Part shown: positions 6,930-13,274 of the stretch, piece by piece | How positions within the stretch are numbered: the first letter of the stretch is position 1 | Layout of the letters: every line of letters starts with the position of its first letter | The notes under the pieces: generated by a model | Seen by the model: only the letters and a program-made list of their open reading frames with translations | Databases searched by the model: none | Told to the model about the DNA's origin: nothing | Translations under genes and position numbers: made by a program | Virus record (IMG/VR): IMGVR_UViG_3300010885_067901 | Coordinates: 1 to 20,690 of that record | From: a virus | Strand: one strand, 5' to 3' | DNA: 20,690 bases

Positions 6930-7514
6930 TTACGTCCAAAAATATTCGCGATAATCAATCATTTTTTTTAAGATGTTAGAGTCTGTTTCTGAGATAAGAA
7001 TATTGATTTTATTCATTTCTCCGTAGAGTTCATTATAAGATTTGCCTTTTAAATGATTTGGAAGGGGATAGGGAGGATAAAGAATATCTGCTTGAGCTTC
7101 ACAATTTGGTCTGCCAACAGTAATCCAATGAGCGGAAGAGTCAAGCCAATTCTTAAATTCGCGATGTTTTTCTGTCCCATCCCAATCAACGTAAGATTGA
7201 TCGGCTTCTTTCTTGAAGCTAACAATCATTGCGAAATTAACATCCACAATCAAACTGCTAATATCGGCCCATGTTTTAGGGATGGCTTTGCGAATTTCTT
7301 GGTGCTTAGGTTTAAAAAAACATTTCACTTTGTAAAAGAAATCGTCCCACTTCCATCCCCAACTGCGAAAATAATAATAAACATCTTCTCGTAGCCAATA
7401 TTGAAAAGGGTATTTTTCTTTCGTTTCTTGTTTCCACGATGCCCAATCATCTAAAGACAAGCTATGTGGATTTTCATAAATGAATGAAGCTTTTTGTTTG
7501 ATCGGTGTTTCCAT
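6930..7514 (-). CDS. Unknown Trp-rich phage protein, 194 aa
   Basis: A Trp- and Tyr-rich soluble protein (about nine Trp), with R-S-W-G-W-K-W-D-D near residues 50-58, I-P-K-T-W-A-D-I near 78-85 and V-D-W-D-G-T near 109. Phage proteins with the I-P-x-T-W-x-D and N-F motifs are familiar as hypothetical proteins, but I know no function. The ATG at 7514 is directly preceded by the best promoter in the window (-10 box TATAAT ending 5 nt before the ATG), so the message should be leaderless. It is the first gene of the transcript running through to the holin-like gene. Confidence 0.75.
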   Translation of the reverse strand: METPIKQKASFIYENPHSLSLDDWASWKQETKEKYPFQYWLREDVYYYFRSWGWKWDDFFYKVKCFFKPKHQEIRKAIPKTWADISSLIVDVNFAMIVSFKKEADQSYVDWDGTEKHREFKNWLDSSAHWITVGRPNCEAQADILYPPYPLPNHLKGKSYNELYGEMNKINILISETDSNILKKMIDYREYFWT

Positions 7515-7519
7515 AACTG

Positions 7520-7547
7520 ATTATACCATTGATTTTTCTTTTGTCAA
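7520..7547 (-). promoter_or_regulatory. Perfect-consensus sigma70 promoter, predicted leaderless
   Basis: TTGACA at 7547-7542, a 16-bp spacer and TATAAT at 7525-7520, then 5 nt (CAGTT) to the ATG at 7514. The promoter lies over the last codons and stop of the UVDE gene. Both hexamers match the consensus exactly. Confidence 0.88.
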
Positions 7548-8432
7548 ATCTCTGATCTTAAAAATAGCCTGACATTTATTTTTTAACTCTATATCATAGA
7601 ACACTTCTCTACCATAATCCTCTGGAGTAGCGGTTGGCATGTCAGCGTGTTTGCGAGTACCGTCAATGCCTTCGCTGTAGTGAAACAATGGCGTTGTAGG
7701 CCAAGTGTCATAAGCAGCGTCAAAAGCCTCTCTGGGAGTCAAGGAATCGCCAAGAATGCTGTGATGCAAGCTATCGTAGGTGATTGGAATGCCGCGAGTA
7801 TTGTGAAAGTATTTGATCAAGTTCTTGATGCCCCAAATACCTCTGGCGTTGTCATTGTTTTCTAGAACTAAACGTTTGCGAATATTGTCTGGCAGTTCGT
7901 CATATACTGACAAGACTTTATCAGCGATTGCTTGAGTATTTCCTTCCTGACGGACATGGATGTTGAGCGGAGAACGATAGTCTTCTGGCAAGTCTAAGAG
8001 ACTAAAGATTTCAGCGTGCTGTTTGAGGTCTGCAATGCTGTTGTCGATGCACTCTTTCTTGTCAGATGACAAGGTGATGTATTCGCTAGGGTGGGAGGAT
8101 AAACGAATAGGCTTTTCTGCCAAAGTCTTTTTGATAGCATCGCACGTTTCTTTGATGCTGGAAAAGTTTGGCAAGTCAGAGATTGATAGCCGCAAATCTT
8201 TGTGCGTTAAGATTGGAGCAAGAGAAGATGAGACTCTGTAGCCTTGGATATTGTTGTTTTGGCAAAACTTAATTGTTTGATGAGTCATCTTGAAGTTGTG
8301 CAAGATGCGCTGAGAAAGCTCGTTGATAGCTTGGTCAAAAGGCAGTTTGGCGAATTGAGTATATGTCATCGAACGGAAGTTGTGTCCGTTGTCAGATAGT
8401 GTCTTGGAGATACAGCAAAGGGCTAAATTCAT
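7521..8432 (-). CDS. uvsE: UV damage endonuclease, UVDE/Uve1 type, 303 aa
   Basis: This TIM-barrel endonuclease nicks DNA 5' of UV photoproducts and starts excision repair without UvrABC. The UVDE pattern is visible: GYRVSSSLAP (64-73), LSSHPSEYITL (111-121), NIHV with H159, LVLENND with E191, TYDSLHH (218-224), HYSEG (251-255) and D-I-E-L-K-N-K near 280. The metal-binding His, Glu and Asp residues of the family are present and the length is normal. I start at the ATG at 8432, giving the usual first beta strand (MNLALCCIS). A TTG 11 codons upstream is part of a -35 box. The gene has its own promoter and probably protects or repairs phage DNA. UVDE is uncommon in phages. Confidence 0.9.
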   Translation of the reverse strand: MNLALCCISKTLSDNGHNFRSMTYTQFAKLPFDQAINELSQRILHNFKMTHQTIKFCQNNNIQGYRVSSSLAPILTHKDLRLSISDLPNFSSIKETCDAIKKTLAEKPIRLSSHPSEYITLSSDKKECIDNSIADLKQHAEIFSLLDLPEDYRSPLNIHVRQEGNTQAIADKVLSVYDELPDNIRKRLVLENNDNARGIWGIKNLIKYFHNTRGIPITYDSLHHSILGDSLTPREAFDAAYDTWPTTPLFHYSEGIDGTRKHADMPTATPEDYGREVFYDIELKNKCQAIFKIRDLTKEKSMV

Positions 8433-8437
8433 ACTAG

Positions 8438-8465
8438 AATCTAGCCCATCTATGCTGAATGTCAA
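8438..8465 (-). promoter_or_regulatory. Sigma70-type promoter, predicted leaderless, for UVDE gene
   Basis: TTGACA at 8465-8460, a 16-bp spacer and TAGATT at 8443-8438, then 5 nt to the ATG at 8432. It occupies the 33-bp gap after the kinase-like gene. Spacing from -10 box to ATG is identical to the promoters at 7520 and 3878. Confidence 0.75.
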
Positions 8466-8909
8466 TTACGATCTCAATATTTTTTCAGGATCACGTTCTC
8501 GCGGTCCTTTTTCAACGCTCGTCCAACTTTCAAAATCAATTAAAAATAATTTGCCACTATCAGATTCTACAACATTTTTCCAACGAATATCATTGTGATG
8601 AATTCCATACTTATTCGCTAGTAAGTCATTCATTCTTTTGATTTCCGCCTTGAACTTGTAACGATCTTTTGGCGCATATTTGATGTTTAATGATTCACCA
8701 ACATACTTGGTGATGATTAACTTTTCTTCTGGCTTAGTGCTTATAAGCGGAGCTATAAAATCGCAATCGGATAAACTAAAATACGCGAACGCTTCTTTCT
8801 TAAATTTATTAACTGTTTTTAAGTATTTGTATACAAGTAGTTCATTGTTGATTTCATGTAGTTCTAGCCTCTCAGTCGAAACTCCTTTTTTAAATTCTTT
8901 AATCAACAT
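8466..8909 (-). CDS. Minimal protein-kinase-fold protein, 147 aa
   Basis: A catalytic loop HHNDIRWKN (residues 104-112; D107 and N112) and a metal-binding D-F-E (125-127) match the kinase fold in the form seen in small bacterial and lipopolysaccharide-kinase-like proteins. A possible hinge (KLIITKYVGESL) lies at 63-74, and a candidate Lys-Glu pair may be K28 and E39. At 147 residues it is far shorter than a normal kinase: the N-lobe is reduced, with no glycine-rich loop, and the C-lobe ends soon after D-F-E. It may phosphorylate a small molecule or sugar, or have lost activity. It is the last gene of the operon from 11416. A TATATT lies 6 nt before the ATG but lacks a good -35 box. Confidence 0.7.
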   Translation of the reverse strand: MLIKEFKKGVSTERLELHEINNELLVYKYLKTVNKFKKEAFAYFSLSDCDFIAPLISTKPEEKLIITKYVGESLNIKYAPKDRYKFKAEIKRMNDLLANKYGIHHNDIRWKNVVESDSGKLFLIDFESWTSVEKGPRERDPEKILRS

Positions 8910-8912
8910 AAA

Positions 8913-9008
8913 TTAAATATATCGTCCTATTGCTTCAATGAAGCGCAAAATCTTTTCTAAAAATAAATTGATCATTAATTCTTTGATTTGTTTGAGGCGA
9001 TTAAACAT
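8913..9008 (-). CDS. Probable 31-aa peptide gene between sigma factor and kinase-like gene
   Basis: An ATG at 9008-9006 overlaps the last codons of the sigma factor gene, and the frame runs 31 codons to a TAA at 8915-8913, 3 nt before the next ATG. It thus fills exactly what would otherwise be a 91-nt gap. The peptide is basic at its start (MFNRLKQIK) and then has an amphipathic or membrane-active helix (INLFLEKILRFIEAIGRYI). An AAGGA lies 2 nt upstream of the ATG, too close to be ideal, so reinitiation after the sigma factor is more likely. No homolog is known to me; short frames like this can be chance. Confidence 0.42.
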   Translation of the reverse strand: MFNRLKQIKELMINLFLEKILRFIEAIGRYI

Positions 9009-9585
9009 ATTCCTTGGATAGTCTTTCTATTTCTGATTGAAGTTTTTTGGTCATTTTATGTTTTGCGACATAAAAAGCACCGACTGTTACTTTATATTTT
9101 TCAATAATCTCTTCTTTGCTTTTCTCCTTTAAGAAAATATCGCAAAAAATATCATACTCTTTGCCTGATCTAGTGGTCTTCAAATTGTTTAAAGCAATTT
9201 TAATTAGTTTTTGCTTATATTTGTGGTCAGACTTATTCTCCACGGTGCAGTCTTCGCTTCCTTGACTCTCCATTAATTCGTCATCACCAGAGATGAAATG
9301 CTTAGTTTGAGTCTTATTTCTGCGGATAATGTCGATCATTCTCCATTTTGCAAACTTTTGAATCCAAGCGTGAAGACATCCCTTTGATGAATCAAATTTA
9401 TTATTTTTAAATTGATTAGCCATTGCTAAGAAAATATCTTGAATTGTATCTTCGGCATCTTGATTGTTAAGATTGTATGAGTGGGTCAATGAACGAAAAT
9501 AACCATAATAATGAGTATAAAATTCGTTCCAATCTTTAGCATTTGTCCAATCTTTAAGATCAATTTCGGATGGCTGTTCAATCAT
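9001..9585 (-). CDS. Phage-encoded ECF-type RNA polymerase sigma factor, 194 aa
   Basis: Region 2 is clear: Y-Y-G-Y-F-R-S-L (about 26-33), the D-A-E-D-T-I-Q-D-I-F core-binding segment (43-52), then G-C-L-H-A-W-I-Q-K-F-A-K-W-R-M-I-D-I-I-R-R (69-89), which recognises the -10 element. A linker rich in polar residues (90-125) leads to region 4, where a helix-turn-helix (about 155-185, K-Y-K-V-T-V-G-A-F-Y-V-A-K-H-K) recognises the -35 element. The W-R-x-I-D and A-K-H patterns resemble ECF factors I associate with Verrucomicrobiota. It probably directs host RNA polymerase to phage promoters different from the TTGACA type, perhaps the late tail genes; this is inference. No anti-sigma factor is evident, apart from the odd 31-codon frame next door. 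Confidence 0.82.
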   Translation of the reverse strand: MIEQPSEIDLKDWTNAKDWNEFYTHYYGYFRSLTHSYNLNNQDAEDTIQDIFLAMANQFKNNKFDSSKGCLHAWIQKFAKWRMIDIIRRNKTQTKHFISGDDELMESQGSEDCTVENKSDHKYKQKLIKIALNNLKTTRSGKEYDIFCDIFLKEKSKEEIIEKYKVTVGAFYVAKHKMTKKLQSEIERLSKEYV

Positions 9586-9586
9586 A

Positions 9587-9772
9587 TTAAAATGGAGCTT
9601 GATCTTCGTCGATTATTTCGAACGGTGGGGTTTCTATCTTGAAAGTATTTCTCAATGCTGTCGTAACAGCATCTATTGCTCTGCATGTTTGATAATCATC
9701 GCTATAACCAAACATACGAGATTCATGTTCTAAGTTGGATATCAGTTCTGTAATTTGAGCGTTTATATTCAT
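9587..9772 (-). CDS. Unknown small phage protein, 61 aa
   Basis: A small acidic helical protein with S-R-M-F-G-Y-S-D-D-Y-Q-T-C-R-A-I in the middle and an acidic tail. No family recognised. Its ATG overlaps the stop of thyX (ATGA) and its own stop is 1 nt before the sigma factor ATG, so it is certainly part of the operon and likely translated by coupling. Confidence 0.68.
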   Translation of the reverse strand: MNINAQITELISNLEHESRMFGYSDDYQTCRAIDAVTTALRNTFKIETPPFEIIDEDQAPF

Positions 9773-10479
9773 AGGCCAAAAGCTTCAAGGGTATATTTGA
9801 AGGGGTTGCCTTCGATATTCTTTACAAGAGTAAGCATATAGTCTGCAATGTCGCGAATTTCTTTCTGAGCTTTTGGTTTGTTACGAAGACTCAAGAAGTG
9901 ATAAAAAGACCTCCAGTTAAACATAACGTCAGCTTGAATCTGAGAGTTGTATGTTTTGAAGAAACGGGCACTTTCTTTGGCGCGTTTACGGCCAAGAATA
10001 GGTTCAAGGTCTTTGAGGCATTGGTGGTAGAGATCATTGCCTAATTTTGTGTATTCTTCCAATACACTGCTCCATTCAATCTCATTTGGCTCGTATAAGC
10101 CTCTATCACTATCAAACACTGCTAGATAAGAAGAATTTGTAATTGTAATATCTTTATCTTTCCAATCATCAGGAATGTAATACTTATCCTCCTTCAGTTC
10201 TTTGTATCTCGCACTCTCACCATTAATAGAACATCCAATTCGGTGTTTTAGGAGATGGATGTGGCTAGCGATGTCACAATCCACAAGAAAATGAAGACTG
10301 CTTTTTTCAAAGGGCGTATGATGTCCAGCATCTGCAAGCATTTTTAATAGTTTAGGAATCCGCTCTCGCTTCTCCTCTGTAATGTCTCGACTAGTGCTTG
10401 TCCAAGCAGAACACGCATGAATTTCGTCGCTTCCGTAAAATCCGATTAATTCTACCTTATTAGTGTTAATTTCGCTCAT
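9769..10479 (-). CDS. thyX: Flavin-dependent thymidylate synthase ThyX, 236 aa
   Basis: ThyX makes dTMP from dUMP using FAD and methylene-tetrahydrofolate. The signature is present as K-H-R-I-G-C-S-I-N-G-E-S-A-R-Y (residues 78-92), a variant of RHRxxSxNxxSxRY with Lys for the first Arg. H53-H54-T-P-F-E and the C-terminal S-F-Y-H-F-L-S-L-R segment also match, and the length is normal for the family. It overlaps the preceding lipoprotein gene (ATGA) and the following 61-aa gene (ATGA), so it is expressed as part of the operon from 11416. Phages carry it to boost thymidine nucleotides, which suits a very AT-rich genome. Confidence 0.95.
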   Translation of the reverse strand: MSEINTNKVELIGFYGSDEIHACSAWTSTSRDITEEKRERIPKLLKMLADAGHHTPFEKSSLHFLVDCDIASHIHLLKHRIGCSINGESARYKELKEDKYYIPDDWKDKDITITNSSYLAVFDSDRGLYEPNEIEWSSVLEEYTKLGNDLYHQCLKDLEPILGRKRAKESARFFKTYNSQIQADVMFNWRSFYHFLSLRNKPKAQKEIRDIADYMLTLVKNIEGNPFKYTLEAFGL

Positions 10480-10718
10480 GGTTGAGGAATGAATCTAGAA
10501 ATTTTTTGCTCTAGTTGTTCTACTGTTTTTTCTGAATGCCAAATCTCCACAACATCACCAGAAATATAATCTCCGATTGTTGTTTTAACCGCTGTATTCG
10601 CAGGTAAGAACAAAGCTTCTGGCTGTTCTAGTCTTCGTTGAGAGACTGATTTTGAATCAATTTTATTAGTGTTGCAGCAAGAAGCGGCGAACATTGTTAA
10701 AAGTAAGAGTTTTTTCAT
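10476..10718 (-). CDS. Small lipoprotein, candidate outer-membrane spanin, 80 aa
   Basis: A signal peptide (MKKLLLLTMFAAS) ends at a lipobox-like A-A-S-C, giving a mature lipoprotein of about 66 residues. The mature part has A-L-F-L-P-A-N-T-A-V and V-V-E-I-W-H-S-E, then a short helix. Phage lipoproteins of this layout next to a coiled-coil protein are often Rz1-like outer spanins. It begins within the last codons of the upstream coiled-coil gene (4-nt ATGA overlap), as expected for a two-gene spanin. A Cys at +2 is unusual. It could instead be a host-surface lipoprotein with another role. Confidence 0.6.
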   Translation of the reverse strand: MKKLLLLTMFAASCCNTNKIDSKSVSQRRLEQPEALFLPANTAVKTTIGDYISGDVVEIWHSEKTVEQLEQKISRFIPQP

Positions 10719-10963
10719 AAGTTATTTTGCTTGAGGAACAGATTTAATTTTTCCTTTTCTTCGATAATTTCGTCCATTAATCTCTTTGCTTGAGCTTGTT
10801 CATCTGATTTAGCGATTGAACGAAGTTCTTCTCTTTTCTCATTGAGCTTGTTAACTCTAGAGGAATGCTTTTCTAAAATATCGTAAAAATAAGATTTATT
10901 CTTAAGTTTAAGAAATTGAACGCCAAGCTCAAGCAGTAATTTTACTGTTGCTAATAAAGGCAT
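10715..10963 (-). CDS. Coiled-coil protein, candidate inner-membrane spanin, 82 aa
   Basis: An N-terminal hydrophobic stretch (about residues 2-20, PLLATVKLLLELGVQFL, with one Lys and one Glu) is followed by a long charged helix (about 30-80) rich in Lys, Glu and Leu and predicted to form a coiled coil. This is the shape of an Rz-like inner spanin, which links to an outer lipoprotein and fuses the membranes at lysis. The charged residues in the hydrophobic part weaken the case for a true membrane anchor. It overlaps the lipoprotein gene downstream by 4 nt. A purine-rich GAAGAAG precedes its ATG. Confidence 0.55.
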   Translation of the reverse strand: MPLLATVKLLLELGVQFLKLKNKSYFYDILEKHSSRVNKLNEKREELRSIAKSDEQAQAKRLMDEIIEEKEKLNLFLKQNNL

Positions 10964-10965
10964 TT

Positions 10966-11163
10966 TTACTTCTTCGTAGATTCAAAAATAATCTTTTCCT
11001 CTTTGTCCACACCTGCTTCGCAGACATAGCCTCCGATATGTTTTGCACAATCAAGTGCCCATGAATAGGCATCTTGAAAACACATATCATAAGAAGCTTG
11101 ATGATCGCCCTTGTGATTATAAACGCTATACCAACTAACACCAGATTTACCTTTTGTTTTCAT
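10966..11163 (-). CDS. Unknown small phage protein, 65 aa
   Basis: A small protein with W-Y-S-V-Y-N near the start and D-A-Y-S-W-A-L-D-C-A-K-H-I-G-G-Y-V in the middle. No known family. It lies 2 nt before the coiled-coil gene and 10 nt after the 80-aa gene in one operon. A longer overlapping frame on the same strand (10929-11141) is out of register and discounted. Confidence 0.66.
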   Translation of the reverse strand: MKTKGKSGVSWYSVYNHKGDHQASYDMCFQDAYSWALDCAKHIGGYVCEAGVDKEEKIIFESTKK

Positions 11164-11173
11164 ATTTAATGAT

Positions 11174-11416
11174 TTAATGATTTTGAGAGACTTTGATTAG
11201 GGTTTCGTGAATTAAATGACGGGTTTCGCGGTCAACTACTCGACCATCAACTTGAGGAAGTTCGTTTACAACCTCGTCAAAGTCAAGACCAAAAGCGGAA
11301 CATAGTGATTTTACTTTACGAAAGACTCCAATTTCCTTGTATTTAAGGATTGCCCAGCACAAATCAATTTGCTCTGGGGTTGCTTCTCCAATTGCATTGG
11401 CAAGTTGCTTGCTCAT
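11174..11416 (-). CDS. Unknown small phage protein, 80 aa, first gene of the ThyX/sigma operon
   Basis: A small helical protein (A-T-P-E-Q-I-D-L-C-W-A-I-L-K-Y; then F-G-L-D-F-D-E-V-V-N-E-L-P) that I do not recognise. A perfect-consensus promoter lies 39 nt upstream of its ATG, so unlike most genes here it has a real 5' leader of about 33 nt, AT-rich, without a Shine-Dalgarno sequence that I can see. The transcript would continue through the lytic, thyX, sigma and kinase-like genes to about 8466. Confidence 0.68.
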   Translation of the reverse strand: MSKQLANAIGEATPEQIDLCWAILKYKEIGVFRKVKSLCSAFGLDFDEVVNELPQVDGRVVDRETRHLIHETLIKVSQNH

Positions 11417-11455
11417 GTATTTATTTTAATATTATTTGAGATTTATCTTCTATCT

Positions 11456-11483
11456 ATTATAGCATATTAACAATGCTTGTCAA
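11456..11483 (-). promoter_or_regulatory. Perfect-consensus sigma70 promoter with 5' leader
   Basis: TTGACA at 11483-11478, a 16-bp spacer and TATAAT at 11461-11456. It overlaps the stop codon and last codons of the glycosyltransferase-like gene. It is the only strong promoter besides that at 1156 where the ATG is far away (39 nt), leaving room for a leader of about 33 nt, so it may be regulated differently. Confidence 0.85.
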
Positions 11484-12371
11484 GACGTTTCTCTTCTCGA
11501 CAAGAGCTTTTTCTTTCCACTGCTGGAGATAATCCTGATAGAAAGAAGTATTTTCGGTTTTCTGAATCAATTCCTCTTCGGAATTAACAAAGAAATGATC
11601 AGGAACATTATAACCAGACAACTCGACGGTATTTTTACAGTTACCATCAAAAAGAGGAAGTACGTTATAATTAAGAGACTCGTAAAATCTGTTAGCCAAG
11701 CAATTATAATTGTTATGATTGATTTCGTCTTCGATATACAAAGATGTTTTAAAGTCAAGCAAGCCATCTTTTGACCAATTGATTCGATCAATAAAAGGAC
11801 CGTTAACGCTAGCGTTCGAAAACTTTTCCCTATTCTTCTTGTGAGTAGATACTGTAACATAGCCTTTTAAATAATTCTGAAAAGACAAGACACGATCTTT
11901 GCGGAAAGATCCGTAATACACGCAACCTTTCTTTTCTTTTGTCGTCAAGATAGGGTCGAACACTAAACTATTTAAGTTAACGAAGTTCCACTTATCCACA
12001 TACTTCTCGACAATTTTGGAGATGTTTGCGCTATGATTAGCAATGACTTGGTAGCGGCGACCAGCTTTCGCAGCCATCCATAGGATGCGCGGCTCACCAA
12101 GATTATACTCGTTAGTGATATGAAAGAGTTCGGCATTTGGACTTTGTTCTAGCCATTTGTAATCCACATATGAATAGTGGCTAGCATGATTGAAAATGAT
12201 TTTGTCATAGTTTGGCTCAATAACATCATTGACTGATGGGTAGCTCCAAATCAAATCAACTTGGTGGCCCAAAGTGATTAGGTGGTCTTTAATCTGCTTT
12301 GCATTTAACCAGTGCAAGTTTTGCGGTTCTTTCAAGGAACCTTTGTGTGAATCAATTAGTAGGATTTTCAT
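11457..12371 (-). CDS. Glycosyltransferase-like protein, 304 aa
   Basis: The N-terminus MKILLIDSH (a first beta strand) and a G-H-Q-V-D-L-I-W segment are typical of a GT-B Rossmann domain. Near the C-terminus N-R-F-Y-E-S-L-N-Y-N-V-L-P-L-F-D resembles the nucleotide-sugar binding segment (E plus aliphatic strand) of GT4-like enzymes. I start at the ATG at 12371; the longer frame upstream is inside the 86-aa gene. It overlaps that gene by 20 nt. Acceptor and donor cannot be told. Its neighbours include a sulfotransferase, so sugar addition followed by sulfation of a phage or host component is plausible, as is modification of phage protein or DNA. Confidence 0.68.
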   Translation of the reverse strand: MKILLIDSHKGSLKEPQNLHWLNAKQIKDHLITLGHQVDLIWSYPSVNDVIEPNYDKIIFNHASHYSYVDYKWLEQSPNAELFHITNEYNLGEPRILWMAAKAGRRYQVIANHSANISKIVEKYVDKWNFVNLNSLVFDPILTTKEKKGCVYYGSFRKDRVLSFQNYLKGYVTVSTHKKNREKFSNASVNGPFIDRINWSKDGLLDFKTSLYIEDEINHNNYNCLANRFYESLNYNVLPLFDGNCKNTVELSGYNVPDHFFVNSEEELIQKTENTSFYQDYLQQWKEKALVEKRNVLTSIVNML

Positions 12372-12612
12372 ATTGTGAGAATTCAATGGCGATTTTGCCG
12401 AGACTGTTATCAATAGCGCAGTATCCTTCAAACACAAGTACTTTTTCGAAAACTCTTGTTTTAGTGATTTCAAAAAGTAAATCTTCTTTTTCTGGAATTC
12501 TCAAAATGTGCATAGACGGGTCGATTGACTTTAGCTCGCAATTTTCGAATATTTTATCCATCCACTCTTGGTGAATGTCGTTTGCTCCAACAACTTTAAT
12601 ATTTCCTGTCAT
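12352..12612 (-). CDS. Unknown small phage protein, 86 aa
   Basis: A small acidic protein, predicted alpha/beta, with W-M-D-K-I-F-E-N near the start and T-R-V-F-E-K-V-L-V-F-E-G in the middle. I do not recognise it. It has its own promoter with the -10 box ending 5 nt before the ATG, and its end overlaps the glycosyltransferase-like gene by 20 nt, which suggests coupled production. Confidence 0.66.
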   Translation of the reverse strand: MTGNIKVVGANDIHQEWMDKIFENCELKSIDPSMHILRIPEKEDLLFEITKTRVFEKVLVFEGYCAIDNSLGKIAIEFSQYENPTN

Positions 12613-12617
12613 GCTAT

Positions 12618-12646
12618 ATATTAATACTTGTATTTGAACATGTCAA
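12618..12646 (-). promoter_or_regulatory. Sigma70-type promoter, predicted leaderless
   Basis: TTGACA at 12646-12641, a 17-bp spacer and TAATAT at 12623-12618, then 5 nt (ATAGC) to the ATG at 12612. It overlaps the last codons and stop of the sulfotransferase gene. A shifted TTAATA with a 16-bp spacer is an alternative -10 box. Confidence 0.75.
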
Positions 12647-13274
12647 TATCTCGTTCAAAAATCTTTTCAACGGTGCGCTTGGATTTAAAATCAAAATAAT
12701 CATGATAATGTCCTCTCTTTGAAGAGTTGTCATGGGGCAAATTTGGAACAATATGATTAATGTTACAGTCTTCTAGCATTCCTGAGAAATCTGTTTTTAA
12801 AGATTCAAAACGCAAAACAAAATTAGGAACAAACATTCCTTCTAGCCAAGAACTTTGATCATGAATAGCAATAAAGTTTTTGTCTTGTTCTTCATATTTA
12901 ACCATCATCAATTCACAGAATTCCGCGAAAGTCATTTGAGAGTCCATTTTATATAACTTTCCCAAATCGTTTTTTAACGCAAATTCATACATCGAAATCG
13001 CTCTGTCCCAAGGGTTTCTTACTACAGCGAAGGACATATAGTTGTGAATCATGTTTCCCATTACTAAACTGATTTCATCAGGCTTTGCATGAGTAGGCGA
13101 AAACCAATTGCGATAAGTTTTATCTTTTAAATAACGATCAAATTCTTTCTTGTGCTTGTGGATAAGATTCAAGTCTCCTAAATGATTATAAATAGAAGTA
13201 CTAGCATTCTTAGGGATACGAACAAAAATCATGCTCCAAATCCATTTATGCGTGCATGGAGATATTTCTAGCAT
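12621..13274 (-). CDS. Sulfotransferase family protein, 217 aa
   Basis: The two PAPS-binding segments are present: a 5'-phosphosulfate loop F-V-R-I-P-K-N-A-S-T-S-I (residues 17-28) and a 3'-phosphate segment V-V-R-N-P-W-D-R-A-I-S-M-Y (84-96). The C-terminal F-D-F-K-S-K-R-T-V-E-K-I-F-E-R-D helix is usual in the Sulfotransfer_2 group, which sulfates carbohydrate acceptors. The start overlaps the upstream nuclease-like gene by 7 nt; a later Met at residue 15 (13232) is possible but cuts close to the first strand. The acceptor is unknown. Being beside a glycosyltransferase-like gene favours a glycan target. Confidence 0.85.
   Translation of the reverse strand: MLEISPCTHKWIWSMIFVRIPKNASTSIYNHLGDLNLIHKHKKEFDRYLKDKTYRNWFSPTHAKPDEISLVMGNMIHNYMSFAVVRNPWDRAISMYEFALKNDLGKLYKMDSQMTFAEFCELMMVKYEEQDKNFIAIHDQSSWLEGMFVPNFVLRFESLKTDFSGMLEDCNINHIVPNLPHDNSSKRGHYHDYFDFKSKRTVEKIFERDIDMFKYKY

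Noticed and set aside
8932-8944. Palindrome GCTTCA-A-TGAAGC as a terminator
   Set aside because: The stem is only 6 bp with a 1-nt centre and no U-tract follows on either strand; it lies inside the probable 31-codon frame.
10929-11141. 70-codon minus-strand frame
   Set aside because: It overlaps two better-placed genes (10715-10963 and 10966-11163) in another frame and has a low-complexity, arginine/lysine-rich end.
12372-12473. 34-codon extension of the glycosyltransferase-like gene
   Set aside because: It runs inside the 86-aa gene in another frame; the MKILLIDSH start forms the expected first strand.
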